The position numbers and the translations under genes are program-made. A stretch of DNA of 61,632 nt, from the NCBI RefSeq assembly GCF_002127655.1, contig NZ_NEHB01000022.1, positions 18,276-79,907 on the forward strand. The letters are read 5' to 3'. The notes under the pieces are model-generated. The model did not search any database. It saw only the letters and a list, made by a program, of their open reading frames with translations, and was not told where the DNA came from. Origin of the DNA: Janthinobacterium sp. GW456P. Its GTDB lineage: Bacteria > Pseudomonadota > Gammaproteobacteria > Burkholderiales > Burkholderiaceae_D. Below are positions 46,177-54,483 of this stretch, one piece after another (within the stretch, counting starts at the first letter, position 1; each line of letters begins with the position of its first letter).

Positions 46177-46320
46177 TCCACTGCATTCTGCCGCAATATT
46201 ACCTTACGCGGGCACGGCAACGGCGCACCGGCCCCGTGTTCCACGGCCTTGATACCGATCAAAAAGCCTCCGCCGCCGCGGCCTAAGCTACAAGCACAGG
46301 CCAAGGACAAGGAGAACGCC

Positions 46321-47193
46321 ATGTCAGCCCACCTGATCATCGAAGACGGCCAGCCCTGGTGGGACAGCGCCGATATCTGGGTCGTGCCCGGCAATGATCC
46401 GAATGGCCCGCCCGGCGCCCCCATTGCCGGCACCAGCAATTACCTGTGGGGCCGCGTGCACAACACGGGCAACAGCGCCTCGAACGGCGTGCGCGTGGAT
46501 TTTTACTGGGCCGACCCTTCCGGCCAGATCGCCGTCGGCGCCGCCACGCAGATCGGCTCCGCGTTTGCCGACTTGCCGCCGGGCGCCACGCAGGAAGTGC
46601 TGTGCCTGGTGCCATGGGTCCCCGTCATCGTCAATGGCGGCCACGAATGCCTGCTGGCCGTGGCCCACGGGTCTGGCGACGTCAACCCGCTGCCCGACCC
46701 GCTGCCCAACGGCTTCCCTTTCCAGCCCAAGCAGCACGAGCAGATTGCCCAGCGCAATGTCAACGTGGTGCTGGCGGCCAGGCGTGCGCAATTGCTGGCC
46801 ATCGCGGTGGCGGCCCTGCCCCGCGAGACGAAAAAAGTGGAACTGCAACTGGAGTATGGCGGCGAGCTGCCGGAGCGCCTGCTGGCCACCCTCGGGCTTG
46901 AGCGATGGCAGCCGGCCAGGGACGCACAGCTGGTCGCAGGCCTGGCGCGTACGCCCCATTGCAATGGCGACGCGCCCGGCGAGCAAAAACTGCTGCTGGA
47001 AGTGCCGCGCGGCCAGGCGCAGGCCGTGTATCTGAGCGTGCGCGCCGAAGCCTTGCCGCCACGCCAGTATGCGCTGCTGCGCGTGCTGGAAACCCAGGAT
47101 GGCAAGCTGCTGGGCGGCGTCACGTATGTCGTTATCGATCTGGAGAAAGAGCAGGCGCAAGAACAGCAAAGCCCCGAGGAGCAAGCATCATGA
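46321..47193 (+). CDS. Unknown protein with CARDB/Ig-like fold features
   Basis: The 290-aa product has no signal peptide. Its first 150 residues (SADIWVVPGNDPNGPPG; NYLWGRVHNTGNSASNGVRVDFYWADPSG; DLPPGATQEVLCLVPWVP) read like the CARDB adhesion module, a beta-sandwich found in surface proteins. The C-terminal part is beta-rich and ends in a Gln/Glu-rich tail. Start ATG at 46321 follows AAGGAG. Its TGA overlaps the ATG of the next gene. Function unknown; the pair may be a structural or secreted two-component set. Confidence 0.7.
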   Translation: MSAHLIIEDGQPWWDSADIWVVPGNDPNGPPGAPIAGTSNYLWGRVHNTGNSASNGVRVDFYWADPSGQIAVGAATQIGSAFADLPPGATQEVLCLVPWVPVIVNGGHECLLAVAHGSGDVNPLPDPLPNGFPFQPKQHEQIAQRNVNVVLAARRAQLLAIAVAALPRETKKVELQLEYGGELPERLLATLGLERWQPARDAQLVAGLARTPHCNGDAPGEQKLLLEVPRGQAQAVYLSVRAEALPPRQYALLRVLETQDGKLLGGVTYVVIDLEKEQAQEQQSPEEQAS

Positions 47194-48692
47194 GCGACAC
47201 ACCCCTGCAGGTGCTGACGCGGCCGTTCGCGATCGAGCCCGTCACCAATATCATGCTGCCCGATGGCATCTTCGACAATGCCATCTATGGCTTGCGCATT
47301 GCCGCCCACGTCACCAATATGTCCGGCAGCGCCCTGACAAATGTCACGGTGTACCTGGAAAGCGTGGGCGACCCCGGTATCGTGCCCGTGGCGCGCACCT
47401 TTTTCTTTGCCAGCATTCCCGCCGGCGCGGCCATGCTCGTCATGTGGGATGCCGACTTCCAGCATGCGGCGCCCGGCAAGCGCCTGGTCAGCTTTGTCGC
47501 CAAGGCGGACGGCTACACGCCGCACCGTTCGATCCAGCAAATCTTCGTGTCGCAGACGCGCTTCGACAGCACGACCAACACCTACACGTGTACGGTCGAG
47601 GAAGGCACGCTGGAACTGTCCAAGCCGCAGGGCCATCTGCCGGGCAAGCGCTGGGGCAGCACGGGCACGGATGGGAAGGAGTGCCGCTGCCCGCCCGGCC
47701 TGGGGCCCATCGTACCGACCGGCATGACCCTCGTCTGGACGCCGAACCCCGCCTACGCGGGCACGCATGGCGAGCTGCCGTTTTCCGACCCGTGGTGGAA
47801 GGTTCTCGCCATCATCATCGCCATCATCGCCGCGCTGGTGGCCATCATTGCCGCCGCGCTTGGCTCCGGCAAGGCCAGCTTCAGCGTGGGCGGCAGCTTT
47901 GAAGAAACGGAACCCGACGTGCATTGCTGTTCGCTGGAAGGGGCCGGCTCCGGCCAGCCCGAGTTTACGGTGGCGGGCGTGGCCTCGGCCATCGCTTCGG
48001 GCGCCATCGCCGTCGCCTGCTCCGATATCGCCGACCCGTTCTGGCGTGGTCAGGAAGCAACACCACCGGCCGCCGGCGAACTGACCCTGGCCGAGCGCGT
48101 GGTGGCGCAGTGGGTGTTGCCGGAAGCGCCGAATGCGGGCCTGCCCTATACGGCCGACATCAGCTGGGAGTATGATCGTTTCACCACAGGCGCCACCTAC
48201 CAGCATGCGGTTACCGAAACGCAAGTCAACATCCACCTGGCGGGACCGGTGGAAACGGATACGCCCGCCGTCGTGCAAGCCTACGAACCGTTGTGGATAC
48301 GCGCCAGCTTCAAGCGCGACAACGGCAATGTATTCCGCGGCACGGAGCTGTATGCGTTCGTACTGTTCCAGGCGCCGCAGGGCCTGTATTTCGTGGCATC
48401 GCTGACCGATGACGGCCTGGGCTTCGACCCAGGCGCCAACGACGGCGTCTATGCAGGCAGCCTGGACTTGAAGCGCGCTTACCGCACCCTGCTGCAATAT
48501 GATCAAAAAGTCTACGGCACCTGGAGAGTCTTCGTCTTTGCCCAGGACGTCAACCTGACCAAGCCGGGCACGCCGCCCGAAATCGCCGCCCAGCACATCG
48601 GCGGCATGTTCGTCGCCAGCGCCATCGAGATCACCTTCGACGATACCCTGCCCTGCCCGCTCAAGGCGCAGGCGAATATCGTCGTGGTGTAA
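47190..48692 (+). CDS. Unknown beta-rich protein with central membrane helix
   Basis: The 500-aa product is coupled to the upstream gene by an ATGA overlap. Residues 1-130 are Ig-like (AIYGLRIAAHVTNMSGSALTN). A Cys-rich stretch follows (CRCPPG near 165-170), then a strongly hydrophobic helix at about 203-225 (Ile/Ala-rich). A second half ends in an acidic loop DDGLGFDPGANDGVYAG (about 415-431), of the kind that binds calcium in extracellular domains. There is no N-terminal signal, so topology is unclear. I know no characterised relative. Confidence 0.7.
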   Translation: MSDTPLQVLTRPFAIEPVTNIMLPDGIFDNAIYGLRIAAHVTNMSGSALTNVTVYLESVGDPGIVPVARTFFFASIPAGAAMLVMWDADFQHAAPGKRLVSFVAKADGYTPHRSIQQIFVSQTRFDSTTNTYTCTVEEGTLELSKPQGHLPGKRWGSTGTDGKECRCPPGLGPIVPTGMTLVWTPNPAYAGTHGELPFSDPWWKVLAIIIAIIAALVAIIAAALGSGKASFSVGGSFEETEPDVHCCSLEGAGSGQPEFTVAGVASAIASGAIAVACSDIADPFWRGQEATPPAAGELTLAERVVAQWVLPEAPNAGLPYTADISWEYDRFTTGATYQHAVTETQVNIHLAGPVETDTPAVVQAYEPLWIRASFKRDNGNVFRGTELYAFVLFQAPQGLYFVASLTDDGLGFDPGANDGVYAGSLDLKRAYRTLLQYDQKVYGTWRVFVFAQDVNLTKPGTPPEIAAQHIGGMFVASAIEITFDDTLPCPLKAQANIVVV

Positions 48693-48735
48693 CAAGGAGC
48701 GAGACGCAAGAGGCGATGTCAGGCGTAGGTCGCGT

Positions 48736-48776
48736 AGGTGGGATTAGCGGGGCAACGCCCCGCGTAATCCGACACA
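48736..48776. repeat. REP-like palindromic repeat
   Basis: GGATTA-GCGGGGC (48741-48753), AAC, then GCCCCGC-G-TAATCC (48757-48770) form a nearly perfect 13-bp hairpin flanked by GTAGGT and GACACAT. This composition matches the GTAGG-YGGATTA...TAATCCGACA class of repetitive extragenic palindromes common in beta- and gammaproteobacteria. Only one copy is seen in the window. It follows the unknown module after about 45 nt. Confidence 0.75.
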
Positions 48777-48901
48777 TTGTTGACTCCAAGCCCACGCGAC
48801 AGTGGCCGCGCAAGCATGCAGGGCCAAGCGCCGCCTCGAAGACAGTACGTCAGTACAGCGAGAGGCAGGCAACAACGCCTTGGGCGTTTTATCAGCCGCT
48901 C

Positions 48902-49348
48902 TTACACCTTGACCGCGTCGGCCTTGGCAATCACCGTGCGCGGAATGATATCCGTTGTCGGGCACGTATCCATCGCATCCGAATACGCAAGCCAGCGCTG
49001 CAGGCTTTCCATGCGGCGAATGGTGATGCCCTTGCCATTGATATAGCCGATCTGCTCGAAATAAGCGGGATTGGTGGTCAGCTTCGACACGGTGGGCGCA
49101 TTGTCGACCAGGCGGTCGTAGGCCTTGCGCGCCTTGTGCTCCCACTTGGCCAGCGCGGGGTCGTCAAAGCGGTTGCTTTCAAAATACACGGTAATGGTGC
49201 GGTCGTGGTTGGCAAAGCCGACGATGGCCGCACCTTTGCGTATGGTCAACAGGACATCTTCCTTGACGCCTGTGACTGGTACGAACACGGCAGCACGGCC
49301 ATCCGCATCCGGCCGCTCCATGGGAATATCTTGTCCGATTATGCTCAT
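48902..49348 (-). CDS. Small soluble protein of unknown function
   Basis: The 148-aa product from the ATG at 49348 (a GTG sits one codon upstream) has no signal or membrane segment. It reads as alternating strands and helices (VKEDVLLTIRKGAAIVGFANHD; PALAKWEHKARKAYDRLV; YFEQIGYINGKGITIRRMESL). Ribosome-binding signal is weak. The gene stands alone between the REP-like repeat and the M29-like gene. I do not recognise the family. Confidence 0.6.
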   Translation of the reverse strand: MSIIGQDIPMERPDADGRAAVFVPVTGVKEDVLLTIRKGAAIVGFANHDRTITVYFESNRFDDPALAKWEHKARKAYDRLVDNAPTVSKLTTNPAYFEQIGYINGKGITIRRMESLQRWLAYSDAMDTCPTTDIIPRTVIAKADAVKV

Positions 49349-49575
49349 CACATCACACTCTTAGTCTTCGCCTGTTGGCTTGTTGTCCCTGCTTCACTGA
49401 AAGCATGCCACCGTGCACATGCGCGCCTTTGCCGCTGCGCCAGGCCGCTTCCAGGCTCGCTGCCATGCCCTGTCATACCGATTCATACCATTTTTCAAAT
49501 AATACATTGCCGGAAAGCACTGCACAAGATAATCAGGGGCACGGCAGCCGCCTGTCCTCCGCCGGATGGGGAATG

Positions 49576-49603
49576 GTGACGGCCGAGGCAATCGCCTTAT
49601 AAT
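49576..49603 (+). promoter_or_regulatory. Candidate promoter of the M29-like gene
   Basis: TATAAT (49598-49603) is preceded at 16 bp by GTGACG (49576-49581), a partial -35 match. It lies 34 nt before the ATG at 49637. The rest of 49349-49575 shows no gene. Confidence 0.4.
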
Positions 49604-49636
49604 GCTGCGATTACTTCACGCCCCCACCTTCGCACC

Positions 49637-50707
49637 ATGACGCTTCCCGAGAATGACACCAGCCGGCTCGACGCCATCAGCGCCGCCGCCACCGAAGTGG
49701 CCGCGCAAAACGTGGCCGACCTGCTGGCCATGGCCATCCGCCACCGCCCCGACGAACCGTCCCTGATCGTCTGCGACAAGCGCAGCTGGCTCAACGTGGT
49801 GCTGACGGAAGCGTACCGCCAGGCCTTGCCGGACGCCACCTTCATCGATTTCGACGACGTCACGCCCGAGGCCGTACTGGCCGCGTTTGCCGACCTGCCG
49901 GCCGGCAGCCTCGTCGTGCTGATCCAGTCGACCAGCTTCCGCCTGGAAGCGTTCCGCATCCGCATCGAACTGTTCAAGCGTGGCCTGAAAGTGATCGAGC
50001 ACGTGCACCTGTCGCGCATGCCCGGCGTGCAGGGGCTGCACTACATCGCCTCGCTGGCCTACGATCCCGCCTACTACCGCGGCGTCGGCCATGCACTGAA
50101 GGCGCGCATCGACGGCGCCCGCCATGGCATGGTCGAGAGCGGCGGCGAGCAGCTGGTCTTCGCTTCCCCGTTCGAATCGGCCAAGCTCAATATCGGCGAC
50201 TACAGCGGCATGAACAATATCGGCGGCCAGTTCCCTCTGGGCGAAGTGTTTACGGAAGCGCAGGACCTGGAAGCGGTGAACGGGCGCGTGCGCATCTTCG
50301 TCTTCGGCGACACGCACTTCATGGTCAACCGTCCCGACACGCCGATCACCCTGATCATCGACAAAGGCAGAGTCACGGGCACGGAGCACGCCACGCCGGA
50401 ATTTACCGCCATGCTGGAAATCATCCGCGCGCATGAAGGCGAAGTGTGGGTGCGCGAACTGGGCTTCGGCATGAACCGCGCCTTTTCGCGCGAACAGCTG
50501 GTCAACGACATCGGCACGTATGAGCGCATGTGCGGCATCCATCTGTCGCTGGGCGCCAAGCACGGCGTGTATACAAAACCGCAATTCAAGCGCAAGGATG
50601 CGCGCTATCACGTCGACATCTTCGCCGTCACCGAAGCCGTCTACCTTGATGACGAGCGCGTGTATGCCGATGGCGCGTGGACGGTGGAACCCGTCGCGTT
50701 CAATTGA
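49637..50707 (+). CDS. M29 aminopeptidase-like metal protein
   Basis: The 356-aa protein resembles the AmpS/PepS (M29) fold. It has an N-terminal domain with SLIVCDKRSWLNVVLTEAYR and VVLIQSTSFR, and a C-terminal domain with WVRELGFGMNRAF, then GIHLSLG and YHVDIF. The Glu, His, Tyr and H-x-D arrangement is like the di-metal ligand set of M29 peptidases and of the related 2,5-dihydroxypyridine dioxygenase. Peptidase activity is therefore inference. The gene is a single unit convergent with a LysR gene 3 nt away. Confidence 0.6.
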   Translation: MTLPENDTSRLDAISAAATEVAAQNVADLLAMAIRHRPDEPSLIVCDKRSWLNVVLTEAYRQALPDATFIDFDDVTPEAVLAAFADLPAGSLVVLIQSTSFRLEAFRIRIELFKRGLKVIEHVHLSRMPGVQGLHYIASLAYDPAYYRGVGHALKARIDGARHGMVESGGEQLVFASPFESAKLNIGDYSGMNNIGGQFPLGEVFTEAQDLEAVNGRVRIFVFGDTHFMVNRPDTPITLIIDKGRVTGTEHATPEFTAMLEIIRAHEGEVWVRELGFGMNRAFSREQLVNDIGTYERMCGIHLSLGAKHGVYTKPQFKRKDARYHVDIFAVTEAVYLDDERVYADGAWTVEPVAFN

Positions 50708-50710
50708 CCG

Positions 50711-51670
50711 TCAGCTGAAAAATCCGGCCGCCGCCAGCTCGCGGTCCCACGGCGGCACGGGCTGGTATTCGGCCACCAGGAAATCGATCAGCGCGCGCAC
50801 CTTCGGCGACATTTGCCGGCTGGCCGGATACAGGGCGCTCAAGTGATTCAGGGGCAGGTCCCAGCCGGACAGCACGGGCAGCAGGCTGCCATCGAGCAGA
50901 TTGCGCCAGGCGAGAAACGTGGTGCTGTAGACGATGCCGAGCCCGCGCTGCGCCGCCTGGTGCAGCACCAGCCCGTTATTCGCCGTCAACCCCGCCTGCA
51001 CGCGCACGCTCACCTCCTCTTGCTTATCGCCTTCCCCACGCTGGAAATGCCAGTTCGTGCCATCGGTCAGGTGGCTGAAATGCAGGCACTGGTGCTGCAA
51101 CAGATCTTGCGGCACCTGCGGCACGCCCCATTGCGCCAGGTAGGCGGGACTGGCGCACAGCACGGCGCGGCACGGCGCCAAAGGCCGCATGGCCAGCGCG
51201 CTGCTGTCCGGGATGCCGCCCACGCGTATCGTCAAGTCAAAGCCGTGGCGTATCGGGTCGAGCAGCGCATCGTCGACAAACAGTTCGGCCCGCACCTGCG
51301 GGTGCAGCAAACTGAAACGGGCGACGGCATCGGCCAGCCACGCGCTGCCGAAGCTCGATGGCGCCTGGATGCGCAGCGGCCCGGCCAGCTCCGCCCCCGC
51401 TCCCGCCTGCGCCACGTGCGCCACCATACGCGCCGCTTCCTGCGCCTGGCTGACAGTGGCCATGCACGGCGCCAGGTAGGCGCGGCCCGCGTCCGTCAAA
51501 CTCACTTCGCGCGTGGAGCGGTGCAGGAGGCGCGCATTCAGGCGCTCTTCCAGCTGCATGATGGTCTTGCTGACCATGGCACGTGTCAAACCCAGGCGCT
51601 GCCCGGCCACCGTAAAGCTGCGCTGGCGCGCCACTTCGACAAAGATTTCCATCGCTTTTAGTTGATCCAT
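50711..51670 (-). CDS. LysR family transcriptional regulator
   Basis: The 319-aa protein has an N-terminal winged helix (about 1-62: MEIFVEVARQRSFTVAGQRL; LEERLNARLLHRSTREVSLT) and a C-terminal effector-binding domain. It is divergent from the dioxygenase/isomerase pair across a perfect LysR-type dyad at 51676-51702. It most likely regulates itself and that pair in response to a pathway intermediate. Confidence 0.92.
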   Translation of the reverse strand: MDQLKAMEIFVEVARQRSFTVAGQRLGLTRAMVSKTIMQLEERLNARLLHRSTREVSLTDAGRAYLAPCMATVSQAQEAARMVAHVAQAGAGAELAGPLRIQAPSSFGSAWLADAVARFSLLHPQVRAELFVDDALLDPIRHGFDLTIRVGGIPDSSALAMRPLAPCRAVLCASPAYLAQWGVPQVPQDLLQHQCLHFSHLTDGTNWHFQRGEGDKQEEVSVRVQAGLTANNGLVLHQAAQRGLGIVYSTTFLAWRNLLDGSLLPVLSGWDLPLNHLSALYPASRQMSPKVRALIDFLVAEYQPVPPWDRELAAAGFFS

Positions 51671-51675
51671 GTCAA

Positions 51676-51702
51676 AGATTGTCTGCGTTTTGGCGACAAT
51701 CT
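51676..51702. promoter_or_regulatory. LysR-type operator AGATTGTC-N11-GACAATCT
   Basis: Perfect 8-bp arms around 11 nt fit the T-N11-A LysR motif. The site starts 6 nt before the LysR ATG on that strand. An overlapping weaker dyad ACAATC-N15-GATTGT follows toward the dioxygenase gene, giving the usual pair of recognition and activation sites. Confidence 0.75.
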
Positions 51703-51779
51703 GTCAACCGCAGGGCGATTGTTTGCGCAGTGTCCCCATCCTACAATGGCGTTTTCCACCAATCTCCGGAGCCGCCGCC

Positions 51780-52619
51780 ATGCTAACGATCGAACAACAA
51801 GAACAATACCAACGCGACGGCTACATCATCCTGCCCGATTTCAAGGACGCGGATCAAATCGCCGCCCTGCGCGCGCGCGCCGAGCAGATTGTCAACGAAT
51901 TCGACCCCAGCGTCAGCCAGTCGATCTTCACCACGCGCGACCAGGCGAAGAACACCAACGATTATTTTCTCGCTTCCGACAACACCATCCGCTGCTTCTT
52001 CGAGGAAGAGGCGTTCGGCCCGGACGGCCAGTTAAAACAGGCGAAGTCCCTGTCGATCAACAAGATCGGCCACGCCATGCACGACCTGGACCCCGTCTTC
52101 CGCGCTTTTTCGGCCGACCGGAAACTGGCCGAAGTCGCGCGCGACCTGGGCCTGATGGACGCGCAGGTATGGCAATCGATGTACATATTTAAACAGCCCG
52201 GCATCGGCGGCGAAGTGCGCTGGCATCAGGACGCCACGTATTTCGAGACCACGCCGATCAGCGTGACCACGTTCTGGTTCGCGCTGGAAGACGCCACGCT
52301 GGACAACGGCTGCCTGTGGGCGGAACCGGGCGGCCACCGCGGCCCTCTGCGCGAACGCTTCATCCGCAACGGCGACCAGGTAAGAGTGGAAAAGCTCGAT
52401 GCCATGCCCTGGCCCGACGACAGCACGGCCGTGCCGTTGGAAGTGAAGGCGGGCGCCCTCGTCTGCTTCCACGGCTTGCTGCCCCACTACAGCGCGCCGA
52501 ACCGCTCGCCCGTCTCGCGCCACGCCTACACCTTGCACGCCACCGACGGCCAGACGGAATATGCGGCGCACAACTGGATACAGCGCGATGCGGCCTTCCC
52601 CGTGCGGGGCTTCGTCTGA
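51780..52619 (+). CDS. Phytanoyl-CoA dioxygenase family protein
   Basis: The 279-aa Fe(II)/2-oxoglutarate oxygenase has the iron-binding H-x-D in RWHQDATYFE (about 141-150). A distal His lies in FHGLLPHYSAPN and a 2-oxoglutarate-binding Arg in SRHAYTLHAT. I took the ATG at 51780 after CCGGAG because it begins the conserved LTIEQQEQYQRDGYIIL helix. It overlaps the next gene (TGATG). Family members hydroxylate lipids, amino acids or natural products; this substrate is unknown. Confidence 0.87.
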   Translation: MLTIEQQEQYQRDGYIILPDFKDADQIAALRARAEQIVNEFDPSVSQSIFTTRDQAKNTNDYFLASDNTIRCFFEEEAFGPDGQLKQAKSLSINKIGHAMHDLDPVFRAFSADRKLAEVARDLGLMDAQVWQSMYIFKQPGIGGEVRWHQDATYFETTPISVTTFWFALEDATLDNGCLWAEPGGHRGPLRERFIRNGDQVRVEKLDAMPWPDDSTAVPLEVKAGALVCFHGLLPHYSAPNRSPVSRHAYTLHATDGQTEYAAHNWIQRDAAFPVRGFV

Positions 52620-53440
52620 TGCGCATCGATGTCTATGCCGCCCACTGGGGCAATAACGACCTGCCGCCCGAGGTCTTCATCGACAGGGTACTGGCGGCCG
52701 GCTTCGACGGCATCGAGATGTCGCTGCCGCTGGACGCCGCCCTGCGCGAGGAGTGGACGGGGCGCATCGCCGATGCGGGCCTGGACCTGATCGCCGCGCA
52801 ATGGGAAACCGTGTTCCACAGCGACTTCGCACTGCACCGCGCCGCCCTGGCGGAACTGCTGGAAAACGCCTGCCTGGCGCGCCCCGTGCTGGTCAACACC
52901 CACACGGGCAAGGATTACTATACCCCGGCGCAGAACGCGGCATTGATCGACCTGGCCGCCGCCATCTCGGAAAAGCACGGCGTGCCCATCGTGCATGAAA
53001 TCCACCGCAGCCGCTTTTCCGGCCACCCGCTGCTGCTGCTGCCGTATCTGCAGCAGTATCCGGATTTGCCCTTGACGGCAGACCTGTCGCACTGGTGCTG
53101 CGCCTGCGAATCGCTGCTGGAAGACCAGCCCCACACGCTGGCGCAAGTACTGCCGCTGGTGCGCCACGTGCATGCGCGCGTGGGCCATGCGCAGGGTCCG
53201 CAGGTAGCCGACTTGCGCGCACCGGAAGCCAAGCCGGCGCTCGACGCCCACCTGGCCTGGTGGGATGCCATCGTTGCGCTGCGCCGCGCGGCCGGCGCCG
53301 AGCGCATGACGTTCACGCCGGAATTCGGCCCCGCGCCGTACTCGCAAACGCTGCCCTACACGCAGCAGCCCGTGAGCGACGCGTGGGAACAGAATGTCGC
53401 CATGCTCGAACTGCTGCGCGCGCGCTATGCGGCCGCTTAG
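52619..53440 (+). CDS. Sugar phosphate isomerase/epimerase-like TIM barrel
   Basis: The 273-aa AP-endonuclease-2-like TIM barrel has likely metal ligands in IVHEIHRSRF (Glu), LTADLSHWC (Asp/His), HVHARVGH (His) and TPEFGPAPYS (Glu). Relatives include inositol and hydroxypyruvate isomerases. Translation is coupled to the dioxygenase, which suggests that they act on the same compound. It converges on the second LysR gene, overlapping it by 4 bp. Confidence 0.82.
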   Translation: MRIDVYAAHWGNNDLPPEVFIDRVLAAGFDGIEMSLPLDAALREEWTGRIADAGLDLIAAQWETVFHSDFALHRAALAELLENACLARPVLVNTHTGKDYYTPAQNAALIDLAAAISEKHGVPIVHEIHRSRFSGHPLLLLPYLQQYPDLPLTADLSHWCCACESLLEDQPHTLAQVLPLVRHVHARVGHAQGPQVADLRAPEAKPALDAHLAWWDAIVALRRAAGAERMTFTPEFGPAPYSQTLPYTQQPVSDAWEQNVAMLELLRARYAAA

Positions 53441-54378
53441 GGAAGCTGCGGATGCTGCGCAAAATTGGCCTGCACGAAATCGATGAAGGCGCGCAGCGGG
53501 GCCGGCAGGTGGCGCCGGCCCGCGTAGTATAAAAACGGGCCGGGAAAGGGCATGGCCCAGTCCTGCAGCACGGATTGCAGCTGGCCCGCATCGATATGCG
53601 GCTGCAGCCACTCCTCGAACAGATACACCAGCCCATGGCCGGCGATGGCCATGCTGACCGCAAAGTCGGCCGCCGTCGGCGTGACGATCACGGGGCCGTC
53701 CGGCTCCACGCTCACCTTTTGTCCATCGCGCTCGAACTCCCATGGAGGAATCGCGCCGCTGAGGAATTTCCCCACCAGACAGGCGTGCTGCAGCAGCTCG
53801 CGCGGATGCACGGGCACGCCGCGCCGCGCCAGGTAGGACGGTGCGCCCGCCACCGCGAAGCGCTGCGTGCGCGGGCCGATCGGGATGGCGATCATGTCCT
53901 GCTCCAGCCGCTCGCCATAGCGGATGCCGGCGTCACAGCCACTGGCGACGACATCGACAAAATTATTATCGACCACCAGCTCGACCCTGATCTGCGGATA
54001 GGCATGCAGGAACTGGTCGACCATGGGCTGCAAAAAGAAGCGCGCCGCGTTGACCGGCACGTTCAGGCGCAAGCTGCCGCGCGGACTGTCGCGCAAGTCG
54101 TTCAGCACGTCGAGCGCGCTGCTCACTTCCTCGAGCGCCGGACGCAAACGCGTCAGCAACAGCGCGCCGGCTGCCGTCGGCGTCACGCTGCGCGTGGTGC
54201 GTTCCAGCAGGCGGATACCCAGTTGCTGCTCCAGCCGCCGCAGCGCCTCGCTCATGGCGGACGCGGACTGGCCGCTGGCGCGCGCGGCCTGGCGAAAACC
54301 GTGGTGCCGGGCCACCAGGGCAAAGGCGGACAAATCGGCCATGGAAGGATTGTCTGCATGCATGAGGAGCGCTTTCAT
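53437..54378 (-). CDS. LysR family transcriptional regulator
   Basis: The 313-aa protein has a winged helix (about 13-73: ADLSAFALVARHHGFRQAAR; LEQQLGIRLLERTTRSVTPT) and an effector domain. It belongs to the CrgA/DsdC-like LysR group often paired with oxidoreductases. It is divergent from the aldo/keto reductase gene, which is its likely target. A Met at residue 13 is an alternative start. Confidence 0.9.
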   Translation of the reverse strand: MKALLMHADNPSMADLSAFALVARHHGFRQAARASGQSASAMSEALRRLEQQLGIRLLERTTRSVTPTAAGALLLTRLRPALEEVSSALDVLNDLRDSPRGSLRLNVPVNAARFFLQPMVDQFLHAYPQIRVELVVDNNFVDVVASGCDAGIRYGERLEQDMIAIPIGPRTQRFAVAGAPSYLARRGVPVHPRELLQHACLVGKFLSGAIPPWEFERDGQKVSVEPDGPVIVTPTAADFAVSMAIAGHGLVYLFEEWLQPHIDAGQLQSVLQDWAMPFPGPFLYYAGRRHLPAPLRAFIDFVQANFAQHPQLP

Positions 54379-54413
54379 TGTGCGTAAATGAGTACAGCCT
54401 GTGCCGGATTGAC

Positions 54414-54437
54414 CCGATTATCATACAGCGCAATCGG
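54414..54437. promoter_or_regulatory. Possible LysR dyad CCGATT-N12-AATCGG
   Basis: Six-base perfect arms lie 36-59 bp upstream of the LysR start and 47-70 bp upstream of the aldo/keto reductase ATG. The spacing is close to a LysR site. Short arms make this tentative. Confidence 0.4.
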
Positions 54438-54483
54438 CCTTACGATAGTTGCTCCCATACTCGACCACCACACAGGAGCTGCC

